Assembly: GCA_013812985.1 (NCBI GenBank) | Contig: JACCSN010000865.1 | Location: 1 to 7,835 of the forward strand | Source of the DNA: Hyphomicrobiales bacterium | GTDB lineage: Bacteria; Pseudomonadota; Alphaproteobacteria; Rhizobiales; Afifellaceae | DNA length: 7,835 nucleotides | Direction of reading: 5' to 3' | Shown here: piece after piece, positions 1-5,394 of the stretch | How positions within the stretch are numbered: position 1 is the stretch's first letter | How the letters are laid out: every line of letters starts with the position of its first letter | Translations under genes and position numbers: made by a program | Notes under the pieces: generated by a model | Seen by the model: only the letters and a program-made list of their open reading frames with translations | The model's database searches: none | Told to the model about the DNA's origin: nothing

Positions 1-11
1 AACCTTAGATC

Positions 12-57
12 AGTTCCGACGATGAAGTTCGCGAGATGAACTTCGAGAACGGGAACT
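12..57. repeat. Nested inverted repeat upstream of small ORF
   Basis: Two inverted repeats are nested. The outer pair is AGTTCC (12-17) with GGAACT (52-57). The inner pair is GAAGTTC (24-30) with GAACTTC (38-44), around a 7-base loop. They end 3 bp before the ATG at 61. This could be an operator or a leader hairpin. The gaps between inner and outer arms do not pair well, so a single continuous stem is unlikely. The arms are seen directly; any function is inferred. Confidence 0.4.
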
Positions 58-60
58 AAA

Positions 61-270
61 ATGGCAACTTTACCTATTTCGCATTTCCCAGCGCACACGG
101 GCTCTGATTATCCGAGGCGGCTGCTGAGGATCTTGAGCGGAGGAGCCGACTTGCTCCATCTTTTGGCAGCCGCGATCCGGGTATCGCGCGCGGTCGAGGC
201 CCGGAGGGCTCCCACCGACGCGGATCTAAAGACCCTGGGGATCAACGAGAGATTGCCGAGGGTCTGGTAG
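61..270 (+). CDS. Small protein, possibly DUF1127-like
   Basis: This is a 69-residue ORF with an ATG start and TAG stop. The C-terminal half (about residues 38-60) carries an Arg-rich helix followed by DADLKTLGI. This resembles the DxxLkDiGl-type ending of the small, basic DUF1127 proteins common in Alphaproteobacteria, though it is not a textbook match. DUF1127 proteins are small regulatory or RNA-associated proteins in the few studied cases; no role can be assigned here. No strong Shine-Dalgarno is visible; GGGAAC lies about 5 bases before the ATG. The gene stands alone and converges on the arsenic operon. It could be a chance ORF, because the GC-rich antisense frame is also open over 108-323. 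Confidence 0.45.
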   Translation: MATLPISHFPAHTGSDYPRRLLRILSGGADLLHLLAAAIRVSRAVEARRAPTDADLKTLGINERLPRVW

Positions 271-440
271 GCACGGTCAGACTGCGGAGCTGGACCGGGT
301 TTGGGATAGTTGACGTGTTCCACGCGGCGCTAAGCGGAATGGCGCCGCCCTGGCCGCCCTCCGGCTCGACGCCGCGCTGCCGAATCGGCGCCAGCGTGTG
401 TGGGACGCGCCGCATGACAGGTTGGGACAGATCGTGACGG
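271..440. other. Convergent intergenic region with GC-rich hairpin
   Basis: This 170-bp gap separates the small plus-strand ORF from the end of aqpS on the minus strand. The only structure seen is GCGGCGC (324-330) with GCGCCGC (342-348), a perfect 7-bp stem around an 11-base loop. It could help end transcription from either side. No T-run follows on either strand, so it is not a convincing intrinsic terminator. No further gene of the arsenic operon is recognisable here. Confidence 0.4.
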
Positions 441-1160
441 TCATTTCCGCTCCGCCGCTTCGAGTAGGGCCTCCCGCATTCCCGACTTTTCCCGGGCCGG
501 CACGGGCTGGAGAAGCCACGTGAAAAAGCCAAAGGCCACGAGGGCGCCGGCGAACTCGGCGATGATGAAGCCGGGCAGGTCGGACGGCCGGATTCCGGAA
601 AACGTGTCGGTGAACGAGCGGGCGATCGCCACCGCCGGGTTGGCGAAGGAGGTCGATGCGGTGAACCAATAGGCGGCCGTGATGTAGAGCCCGACCAGCC
701 AGGGGATGGCCTCGGCGCGAAAACGCAGCCCGCCAAGGATGATCCCGACAAGGCCGAAGGTGGCGACCACCTCCGCCCACCATTGACCGGGACCATTGCG
801 AGCGTGCTCGGACCAGTCCAACGCCGGCATGTCGAACATGAGATGGGCGGCTGCGGTCCCCAAGATGCCTCCCGCGATCTGCGCCACGAGATAAGCCGCG
901 GCGCAGCGCCCGGAGAGAGCGCCCCTGAGGGCGAAGACGAGCGTCACAGCCGGGTTCAAATGAGCGCCGGAGATCGGCCCCAGAATCGTGATCAGGACGA
1001 CAAGGATGGCGCCGGTCGGCAGAGTGTTGCCCAGCAGGGCAACAGCGTCGTCCGTCGTCAGTCGGTCCGCCATGATGCCGGAGCCCACCACCGTCGCGAC
1101 AAGGAGACCGGTTCCGAGCGCTTCCGCCGCGAGCCGTCGCGACAGGCTGTAATCCTCCAC
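441..1160 (-). CDS. aqpS: Aquaglyceroporin of arsenic operon (AqpS-like)
   Basis: A 239-residue inner-membrane channel of the MIP/aquaporin family. Two pore half-helix motifs are visible: SGAHLNPAVTL with N69-P70-A71, and SFANPAVAIA with N174-P175-A176. Six hydrophobic segments surround them in the usual two-fold pattern. In rhizobial arsenic operons such a channel replaces the arsenite pump and lets As(III), formed by arsenate reductase, leave down its gradient. The location as third gene after arsR and arsC supports the same role. The residue after the second NPA is Val177, where most aquaporins have the selectivity-filter Arg. The start is GTG at 1160, 11 bp after the arsC stop, without a strong Shine-Dalgarno, so translational coupling is likely. 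The C-terminal tail (about 219-239) is charged and cytoplasmic. The family is certain; arsenite as substrate is inferred from context. Confidence 0.93.
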   Translation of the reverse strand: MEDYSLSRRLAAEALGTGLLVATVVGSGIMADRLTTDDAVALLGNTLPTGAILVVLITILGPISGAHLNPAVTLVFALRGALSGRCAAAYLVAQIAGGILGTAAAHLMFDMPALDWSEHARNGPGQWWAEVVATFGLVGIILGGLRFRAEAIPWLVGLYITAAYWFTASTSFANPAVAIARSFTDTFSGIRPSDLPGFIIAEFAGALVAFGFFTWLLQPVPAREKSGMREALLEAAERK

Positions 1161-1171
1161 CGCGCGGTTCT

Positions 1172-1693
1172 CTAGGCTCGCTCGGTAGCGGGAAGTTCGC
1201 GCCTTTGGCCGATCTCGTTAAGCCGCTTTTGCAGCGACAGGCGGTCAAGGCTTTGCATCGGCAGGGCGGTGAAGACCGAGATCCGATTGCTCATCATTCT
1301 GCAGGTATCGGCGAAGGCGAACCGCTTTTCGGCCTCCGTCCCCTCCACGGCGGCCGGGTCCGGCACGCCCCAATGCGCGCTCATGGGCTGCCCCGGCCAG
1401 ACCGGGCACGTCTCGTCGGCCGCGTCATCGCAGACGGTGAAGACGAAATCGAGCTTGGGCGCGCCGGCCGCGGCGAACTCGTCCCAGCTCTTGGAGCGCA
1501 AATGCTCGGTCGGGTGGCTCAGGTTGCGGAGCAGGTCGAGCGTATAGGGATGCACGCGCCCTTTGGGATGCGAGCCGGCAGAAAAGGCCTTGAAGCGTCC
1601 CTGGCCGTTACGGTTGAGAATGGATTCGGCAATGACGGAGCGGGCCGAATTGCCGGTGCAGAGGAACAGAACGTTGTAGACCCGGTCAATCAT
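1172..1693 (-). CDS. arsC: Arsenate reductase ArsC, LMW-phosphatase fold
   Basis: A 173-residue cytoplasmic enzyme that reduces As(V) to As(III). The N-terminal P-loop CTGNSARS places the nucleophile at Cys12 and the anion-binding Arg at 18. Two more cysteines, Cys88 and Cys96 in VCDDAADETCPVWPG, fit the intramolecular thiol relay of this class. The general-acid motif Asp112-Pro113 follows. These residues mark the low-molecular-weight-phosphatase type of ArsC and not the glutaredoxin-type E. coli plasmid enzyme. The frame is open for 24 more codons upstream, but that part lies inside arsR. The ATG at 1693 places the P-loop 11 residues from the N-terminus, as usual. The ATG overlaps the end of arsR by 8 bp, so the two are probably translationally coupled. 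The electron donor (thioredoxin or glutaredoxin) cannot be told. Confidence 0.94.
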   Translation of the reverse strand: MIDRVYNVLFLCTGNSARSVIAESILNRNGQGRFKAFSAGSHPKGRVHPYTLDLLRNLSHPTEHLRSKSWDEFAAAGAPKLDFVFTVCDDAADETCPVWPGQPMSAHWGVPDPAAVEGTEAEKRFAFADTCRMMSNRISVFTALPMQSLDRLSLQKRLNEIGQRRELPATERA

Positions 1694-2042
1694 GGGCGGG
1701 CTCCTCGCGAGAACAGCACAAAGCGAGATCGTCGATGAGCGGCGCGCAAATTTCCGGCCGGCCACCGCAGCAATCCTTCAAGAGATAGGTGGCAAGGGCG
1801 CGAAACCGCCCCAGGCTGGCGCGGTAGATGATCGTGCGGCTCCGCCGCTCCGCCCCGATGAGCCCCGCCCGCGTCAGGATCGCGAGATGGGTGGACATCG
1901 TGTTGTGAGGCACGGCGAGACGCCGGGCGATCTCGCCGGCGGGCAGCCCCTCGGGCTCGTGCGTGACAAGCAGCTGGAACGCATCGAGCCGGGTCGGCTG
2001 CGCGAGAGCCGCCAGGCCGAGGATCACCTCTTCCCTGTCCAT
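1686..2042 (-). CDS. arsR: Arsenic-responsive repressor, ArsR/SmtB family
   Basis: A 118-residue winged-helix transcription repressor, first gene of the arsenic operon. Residues 5-30 form the N-terminal helices (LAALAQPTRLDAFQLL). Residues 34-60 give the helix-turn-helix with recognition helix near HNTMSTHLAIL, and RRSRTIIYRA is the wing. The E. coli-type CVC motif is absent from the DNA-binding helix. Cysteines cluster at the C-terminal end instead: Cys91-Cys92, Cys99 and Cys109-Cys110. A C-terminal Cys-Cys...Cys site for As(III) is known in some proteobacterial ArsR proteins such as that of Acidithiobacillus. Binding of As(III) should release the operator. The start is the ATG at 2042. The frame extends 11 codons to a TTG at 2075, but that would read through the promoter elements. 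No Shine-Dalgarno precedes the ATG. Confidence 0.93.
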   Translation of the reverse strand: MDREEVILGLAALAQPTRLDAFQLLVTHEPEGLPAGEIARRLAVPHNTMSTHLAILTRAGLIGAERRSRTIIYRASLGRFRALATYLLKDCCGGRPEICAPLIDDLALCCSREEPAHD

Positions 2043-2077
2043 TTGTCGATAATATACGACGGGTAGACGCAACACAA
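2043..2077 (-). promoter_or_regulatory. Putative arsR promoter, near-leaderless start
   Basis: On the minus strand a TTGTGT hexamer (2072-2077, 3 of 6 bases of the -35 consensus) and a TATTAT hexamer (2049-2054, 5 of 6 of the -10 consensus) are 17 bp apart. Only six bases lie between the -10 box and the ATG. A transcript starting at the usual distance would therefore begin on or next to the start codon. This agrees with the missing Shine-Dalgarno. The match is by eye; the start site is inferred. Confidence 0.55.
2045..2060. promoter_or_regulatory. Putative ArsR operator
   Basis: GTCG (2045-2048) and CGAC (2057-2060) form perfect 4-bp arms around the AT-rich centre ATAATATA. This 16-bp dyad covers the -10 box of the arsR promoter, so a dimer bound here would block RNA polymerase. 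Autoregulation through a dyad in the promoter is usual for ArsR proteins. The short arms leave room for chance. Confidence 0.45.
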
Positions 2078-2096
2078 GCGGATTTGATTTTGCAAC

Positions 2097-2333
2097 TCAG
2101 TCAAACAGCTGCGCGAGCGGCAGATATGCGAGCCGATCACCCGGGGCCACAGCTTCCACCTCCGCTCCAAGTCTAATTAGCCAGCCCATCGGATTCCATG
2201 AGCGGAAAGACTCGCGCCGAGCCGCCGCTGCCCAAGCGATCGACATTGAGCGCGCCATGCTTGTCGGCCCCCCAAAGGCGTGCGGGAAAAATTCGGTTCG
2301 CCCCGCCCGCCGCTCCGGCTGATGCGCATCAGC
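2097..2333 (-). pseudogene. moeA: MoeA C-terminal remnant with two frameshifts
   Basis: Read on the minus strand, three successive frames join into the end of a MoeA-like molybdopterin molybdotransferase. The first segment reads ADAHQPERRAGRTEFFP (2333 to about 2283). The second begins ARLWGADKHGALNVDR and continues LGSGGSARVFPLMESDGLA. The third reads LGAEVEAVAPGDRLAYLP then LAQLFD and a TGA at 2097-2099. The first shift fits loss of one base in the run CCCG near 2283-2286. The second fits an extra four bases within CTAATTAG near 2172-2179, which also makes an in-frame TAG. The pieces correspond to the end of domain III and to domain IV; the rest of the roughly 400-residue protein is missing. 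MoeA inserts molybdenum into molybdopterin, so this copy cannot be active. The family call is from motif memory. Confidence 0.6.
2318..2333. repeat. Perfect 16-bp palindrome
   Basis: GCTGATGCGCATCAGC is its own reverse complement over all 16 bases. It coincides with the point where recognisable MoeA similarity begins on the minus strand (codons for A-D-A-H-Q). It may be chance in coding sequence or may mark the breakpoint of the remnant. Confidence 0.35.
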
Positions 2334-2369
2334 GGATCAGTCGTGAAAGACCGCTTTGACGCGGATCAG
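2332..2369. repeat. 9-bp direct repeat, 29-bp spacing
   Basis: GCGGATCAG occurs at 2332-2340 and again at 2361-2369. The first copy sits at the edge of the MoeA remnant, so the pair may be a trace of a deletion or insertion junction. It is short enough to be accidental. Confidence 0.3.
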
Positions 2370-2794
2370 GAAGTCATCAATTCTGACCGAATGTGACCCC
2401 CATCGGCAGCCGATGCCTCCCCAATCCCGGCTGCGCACGCCCGAAAACTCGCCGCATCATGCGGACCCGTTTGTCTCGGCTCGGTAATGGTGCACTGTTC
2501 AAAAATCGAGACGTCCCATGGCGACGGACGGGCTTGGAGGCCCGATGCAATGGACAGCACGGGTATTTTCATAATAGCATAATCTTCGTCCCGGCGAATG
2601 CCGGCCGGGCGCAAAGGACCTGAGAAACAAGGGGCCACCGGCCGTTGCTCCAGGGAGATCGCATCCGCCATCGCGTTCTTTCCTTTGGGATCGGGCCTTT
2701 GGGATCGGGCCTTTGGGATCGGGCTTGTTCATCACCGGCTCCGGGCTGGTTGCGGACGGAGGGGTGACGGGGTTTCTGGTCTAAACGGCCGCTG
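2337..2794. other. Gene-poor stretch of unknown content
   Basis: No ORF here is convincing. Frames of 65-101 codons exist on both strands and overlap one another, with no Shine-Dalgarno and no family motif that I recognise. A minus-strand frame with ATG at 2572, read down to a stop at 2366, would give a 68-residue product of unknown type. Visible structure is a small hairpin CCGGC-GAAT-GCCGG (2591-2604), an AT-rich patch around 2564-2583, and the tandem repeat listed separately. The stretch looks like decayed or non-coding DNA between two gene blocks. Confidence 0.5.
2682..2723. repeat. Tandem repeat, three perfect 14-bp copies
   Basis: The unit CCTTTGGGATCGGG is repeated three times without a mismatch (2682-2695, 2696-2709, 2710-2723). 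A period of 14 is not a multiple of three, so copy-number change would shift any reading frame. This argues that the DNA is non-coding. Identical copies suggest recent slippage. Confidence 0.9.
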
Positions 2795-2813
2795 ATTCCG
2801 TCCGGAGCGGAAT
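2795..2813. promoter_or_regulatory. Inverted repeat, candidate operator
   Basis: ATTCCG (2795-2800) and CGGAAT (2808-2813) flank a 7-bp centre that itself contains the palindrome TCCGGA (2801-2806). The site lies about 80 bp before the start of the binding-protein gene, a typical place for an operator. No clear -35/-10 pair was found next to it, and no regulator gene lies nearby in the window. Confidence 0.35.
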
Positions 2814-2880
2814 TCGGTCAGGCCACCGCAGGCTCGGCGCATGCCGGCGGCCCAGGTCCATCAGGTGAATGCGCCGAAAA

Positions 2881-2886
2881 GGGAGG
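2881..2886 (+). promoter_or_regulatory. Strong Shine-Dalgarno deciding start of binding protein
   Basis: GGGAGG lies 8 bases before the ATG at 2895. The frame is open from another ATG at 2841, but that codon has no such site and would add 18 polar residues in front of the signal peptide. This fixes the start at 2895. Confidence 0.85.
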
Positions 2887-2894
2887 AAGATAGA

Positions 2895-3713
2895 ATGATC
2901 GGATCAGGTCCAAGGAAGTTTGCCCTCAGCCTGTTTGTCGGCGTGCTCGCCATGGTCGGGCTCTCGCTCGCCCCCGAGCCGGCGGCGGCCCAGACGCCGG
3001 ACGAAATCATCGCCAAGGGCAAGCTCGTCGTCGCCATCGACACCACGACGCCGCCTTACGGAATGGTCGACGCCAGCATGCAGCCGGCCGGCTTCGACAT
3101 CGAAGTCGCGCAGATGATCGGCAAGGCTCTCGGCGTTCCCGTCGAGTTCGTCACCGTGACCTCGCCGGGCCGCATTCCGGCTCTGCTCACCAACCGCGTC
3201 GACATGGTGATCTCGATCTTCTCGATCACGCCGGAGCGGGCTCTGCAGATCGCCTTCAGCATTCCCTATGCCGGCCAGTCGGCGGTGGTGATCGCCCCGA
3301 AGAGCTTGCAGGTCGCCAGCCACGCCGATCTCGTCGGCAAGAAGGTCGGCGTCACCCGCGGCACCGGCGAGGACGGCCTCCTCACCACCGCGGCGGAAGC
3401 CAATGCCGGCATCGAAATCCTTCGCTTCGACGACTATGCCTCAATCCTGCAGGCTATGCTGTCCGGCCAGATCGACGTCATGGGCGGCGGCGATTACGGC
3501 GACATCTATCTGAAGAAGAGCGCGCAGGGCGAAGACTTCGAGATGAAATACGTGCTGAAGACCTTCTATTTCGGCATCGGCATCCGCAAGGGCAATCCGG
3601 AGCTCCTGCAATGGCTGAATACCTTCATCTATTCGGTGAAGAACGACGGCACCCTCAACAACCTCTCGATGAAGCACCGGAACAACCCGCTTCCCGAGCT
3701 GCCGGTGTTCTGA
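2895..3713 (+). CDS. ABC transporter periplasmic binding protein, family 3
   Basis: A 272-residue secreted solute-binding protein of the polar amino-acid type (PBPb/SBP_bac_3). Residues 1-32 form a signal peptide: RK at 7-8, a hydrophobic core at 9-26, and an A-A-A end before Gln33. Lobe I starts at GKLVVAIDTTTPPYGMVD (42-59). GFDIEVAQMIGKALGV (66-81) is the family signature. Arg115 in ITPERALQIAF fits the residue that holds the ligand carboxylate in this family. Asp200 in DVMGGGDYGD fits the acidic residue for the ligand amino group. The length is normal. Ligands of the family are mostly amino acids, but some bind other organic acids, and the enzymes next door hint at a hydroxy or keto acid. 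It is the first gene of a transport operon with two permease genes downstream, separated from them by 251 bp that hold a palindromic repeat. Confidence 0.93.
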   Translation: MIGSGPRKFALSLFVGVLAMVGLSLAPEPAAAQTPDEIIAKGKLVVAIDTTTPPYGMVDASMQPAGFDIEVAQMIGKALGVPVEFVTVTSPGRIPALLTNRVDMVISIFSITPERALQIAFSIPYAGQSAVVIAPKSLQVASHADLVGKKVGVTRGTGEDGLLTTAAEANAGIEILRFDDYASILQAMLSGQIDVMGGGDYGDIYLKKSAQGEDFEMKYVLKTFYFGIGIRKGNPELLQWLNTFIYSVKNDGTLNNLSMKHRNNPLPELPVF

Positions 3714-3732
3714 TCCGATACGATCAGCTAAG

Positions 3733-3895
3733 AGTCCGTCCCGAAATTGTCGAACCATCTCCACAGCCCTCATCCTGAGGTGCGTAGCGAAGCGGAGCCT
3801 CGAAGGACGAGGGCGTATCCAGCGCTCTCTGGATGTTCCTTCGAGGCTCGCTTTGCTCGCGCCTCAGGATGAGGTTGTGGGTTTCGGGACGGGCT
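3733..3895. repeat. Long palindromic intergenic repeat element
   Basis: A 163-bp imperfect palindrome fills most of the gap between the binding-protein and first permease genes. Matching arm blocks from outside in are 3733-3746 with 3882-3895 (one mismatch), CCTCATCCTGAGG (3768-3780) with 3862-3874 (perfect), GAGCCTCGAAGGA (3795-3807) with 3837-3849 (perfect), and ATCCAG (3817-3822) with CTGGAT (3829-3834). The loop is six bases. Blocks beginning CCTCATCCTGAGG and containing GAGCCTCGAAGGA are, as I recall, dispersed in many copies in genomes of Bradyrhizobium, Rhodopseudomonas and relatives. In RNA it would fold into one long hairpin. That could shield the upstream message or stop part of the transcription into the permease genes. 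No coding function. Confidence 0.85.
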
Positions 3896-3964
3896 AAATC
3901 CGGGCGCTTCCGGACTTAGAGCTCCTCGGATTCGTATATTCCTGACCCGCGGCATCGAGGCGAG

Positions 3965-4633
3965 ATGCAGGACTACGTCTTTCACTTCGGCCCGGTCTTC
4001 GCGCGCTGGGAGGATCTGCTTTGGGGGCTGGCGCGCACGCTCGAGCTGTCGGTCACCTCCATGGCGTTCGGGCTCCTCATCGGCATTCTCGGCGCAGTGG
4101 GCCGCTCGTTCGGGCCGAAGCCGGTCGCCTGGGCGGTCACCGCCTATGTCGAGCTGATCCGCAACACGCCGCTGCTTATCCAGCTCTACTTCATCTATTT
4201 CACCCTGCCCTTCCTGGGCCTGCGCCTCTCCAGCAACACCGCCGCGATCGTCGCGCTCTCCATCCATCTTGGCGCCTATGCGACCGAGATCGTCCGCGCC
4301 GGGCTCGGATCCATCCCCAAGGGGCAGATCGAGGCCGGCAAGACGCTGGGGCTCAGCACCTACAGGATCGTCCGCCACATCGTCTTCGTTCCGGCAATCC
4401 GCGCCGTCTACCCGGCGATCACCAGCCAGTTCATCCTGCAGCTGCTCGGATCGAGCATCGTCTCGGCCATCGCCGCTGAGGAGCTGACCGCGATCGCCAA
4501 CAACATGGTGATGCAGTCGTTCCGCACGTTCGAGATCTACATCGTCGTCGCGGTGATCTACTTCATCGTGGTGCAGGCGTTCATCGTCGTCTTCCGCTTC
4601 GGCGGCAACGTGCTGTTCCGCTGGAAGACCTGA
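3965..4633 (+). CDS. ABC transporter permease, polar amino-acid type (HisM-like)
   Basis: A 222-residue inner-membrane subunit of a family-3 uptake transporter. The N-terminal segment GLARTLELSVTSMAFGLL (21-38) and the stretch ELIRNTPLLIQLYF (63-76) are typical of the HisM/GlnP/ArtM group. The EAA loop that docks the ATPase spans about 108-130 with the core EAGKTLGL. About five hydrophobic membrane segments are seen. The start is the ATG at 3965, with GAGG only 4 bases before it, so initiation may be weak. A TATATT sequence about 30 bp upstream has no good -35 partner, so a separate promoter is not shown. The next gene follows after 11 bp. The length is normal for the family. Confidence 0.94.
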   Translation: MQDYVFHFGPVFARWEDLLWGLARTLELSVTSMAFGLLIGILGAVGRSFGPKPVAWAVTAYVELIRNTPLLIQLYFIYFTLPFLGLRLSSNTAAIVALSIHLGAYATEIVRAGLGSIPKGQIEAGKTLGLSTYRIVRHIVFVPAIRAVYPAITSQFILQLLGSSIVSAIAAEELTAIANNMVMQSFRTFEIYIVVAVIYFIVVQAFIVVFRFGGNVLFRWKT

Positions 4634-4644
4634 GGATCGGCTCG

Positions 4645-5388
4645 GTGCTGCGCGATTTCACCTTCAACGAAGTCTATTTCCTCGTGCTGGCGGCGCGCTG
4701 GACTATCCTGCTCTCGGTTGTGGCCTTCATCGGCGGCGGCGCGCTCGGGCTCATCATCGCCGCGCTGCGCGTCTGCCCCTACAAGCCACTCCGATACGTG
4801 GCCATCGGCTATATCCAGTTCTTCCAGGGCACGCCGCTCCTGATCCAGCTCTTCATGGCCTATTACGGCTCGGCCTTCATCGGGCTCAGCCCCGATCCCT
4901 GGGCAGCGGCGGCGGTGACCTTCATCCTCAATTCGGCCGCCTTCTTCGCGGAAATCTTCCGCGGCTCGATCGAGAGCGTCCCGAGCGGCCAATGGGAGAC
5001 CGCCACCGCGCTGGGGCTGAAATTCGTCCCGACGCTCTGGCTGGTCATCCTGCCGCAGGCGGTCCGGCTGATGCTGCCACCGACCGTCGGCTTCATGGTC
5101 CAAATCGTCAAATCGACCTCGGTCGCCTCGCTGATCGGCCTCACCGAGGTGGCGCGGACGGCGACCACGATCAACACCATCACCTTCGAGCCACTGCTCG
5201 TCTTCGGCACGGTCGCGGGGATCTACTTTGCCCTTTGCTGGCCTTTGTCGCTCCTCGCCGCCTACCTTGAGCGACGGCTCGGGACGCGCCAGGCACGGGC
5301 CGCCGGCGGCGCCGCCCAGATGCCGGTGGGCGCGACGGAAGCGCCGCAGGCCGCGGCGGCGGAAATCGAACCGGCGACGCGCGCCTGA
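4645..5388 (+). CDS. ABC transporter permease, polar amino-acid type (HisQ-like)
   Basis: A 247-residue inner-membrane partner of the preceding permease. ARWTILLSVVAFIGGGAL (17-34) and QFFQGTPLLIQLF (58-70) match the family, and the EAA loop lies at about 103-125 (EIFRGSIESVPSGQWETA). SVASLIGLTEVAR (159-171) is the usual conserved segment after the loop. The start is GTG at 4645. TGAGG, overlapping the stop of the previous gene, ends 9 bases before it and serves as Shine-Dalgarno, so the two are translated together. The last 35 or so residues (from about 213) are an Ala/Pro/Glu-rich tail beyond the membrane domain, of unknown use. The stop lies 6 bp from the stop of the convergent dehydrogenase gene. 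No ATPase gene follows, so the ATP-binding subunit must come from elsewhere. Confidence 0.94.
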   Translation: MLRDFTFNEVYFLVLAARWTILLSVVAFIGGGALGLIIAALRVCPYKPLRYVAIGYIQFFQGTPLLIQLFMAYYGSAFIGLSPDPWAAAAVTFILNSAAFFAEIFRGSIESVPSGQWETATALGLKFVPTLWLVILPQAVRLMLPPTVGFMVQIVKSTSVASLIGLTEVARTATTINTITFEPLLVFGTVAGIYFALCWPLSLLAAYLERRLGTRQARAAGGAAQMPVGATEAPQAAAAEIEPATRA

Positions 5389-5394
5389 GCGCCA

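Noticed and set aside
324..348. Rho-independent terminator of the arsenic operon
   Set aside because: The 7-bp GC-rich stem is real, but neither strand shows a T-run after it.
277..1248. Minus-strand open frame of 323 codons over aqpS
   Set aside because: It is out of frame with the clear aquaporin and has Arg/Pro-rich low-complexity content.
1205..1738. Plus-strand open frame opposite arsC
   Set aside because: It is antisense to a gene with a complete catalytic set and has no motif of its own.
1694..1765. N-terminal extension of arsC by 24 codons
   Set aside because: It lies inside arsR, and the P-loop of this family normally starts about ten residues from the N-terminus, as with the ATG at 1693.
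2366..2671. Minus-strand frame of 101 codons, or its shorter version from the ATG at 2572
   Set aside because: No Shine-Dalgarno, no recognised family and overlapping frames on the other strand. It cannot be excluded as a small unknown gene.
2841..2894. Earlier ATG for the binding protein
   Set aside because: It has no Shine-Dalgarno and would put 18 polar residues before the signal peptide. The ATG at 2895 has GGGAGG at 8 bases.
3770..4378. Minus-strand open frame of 202 codons opposite the first permease
   Set aside because: It covers half of the palindromic repeat and the antisense of a permease, and its composition is charged and without a domain.
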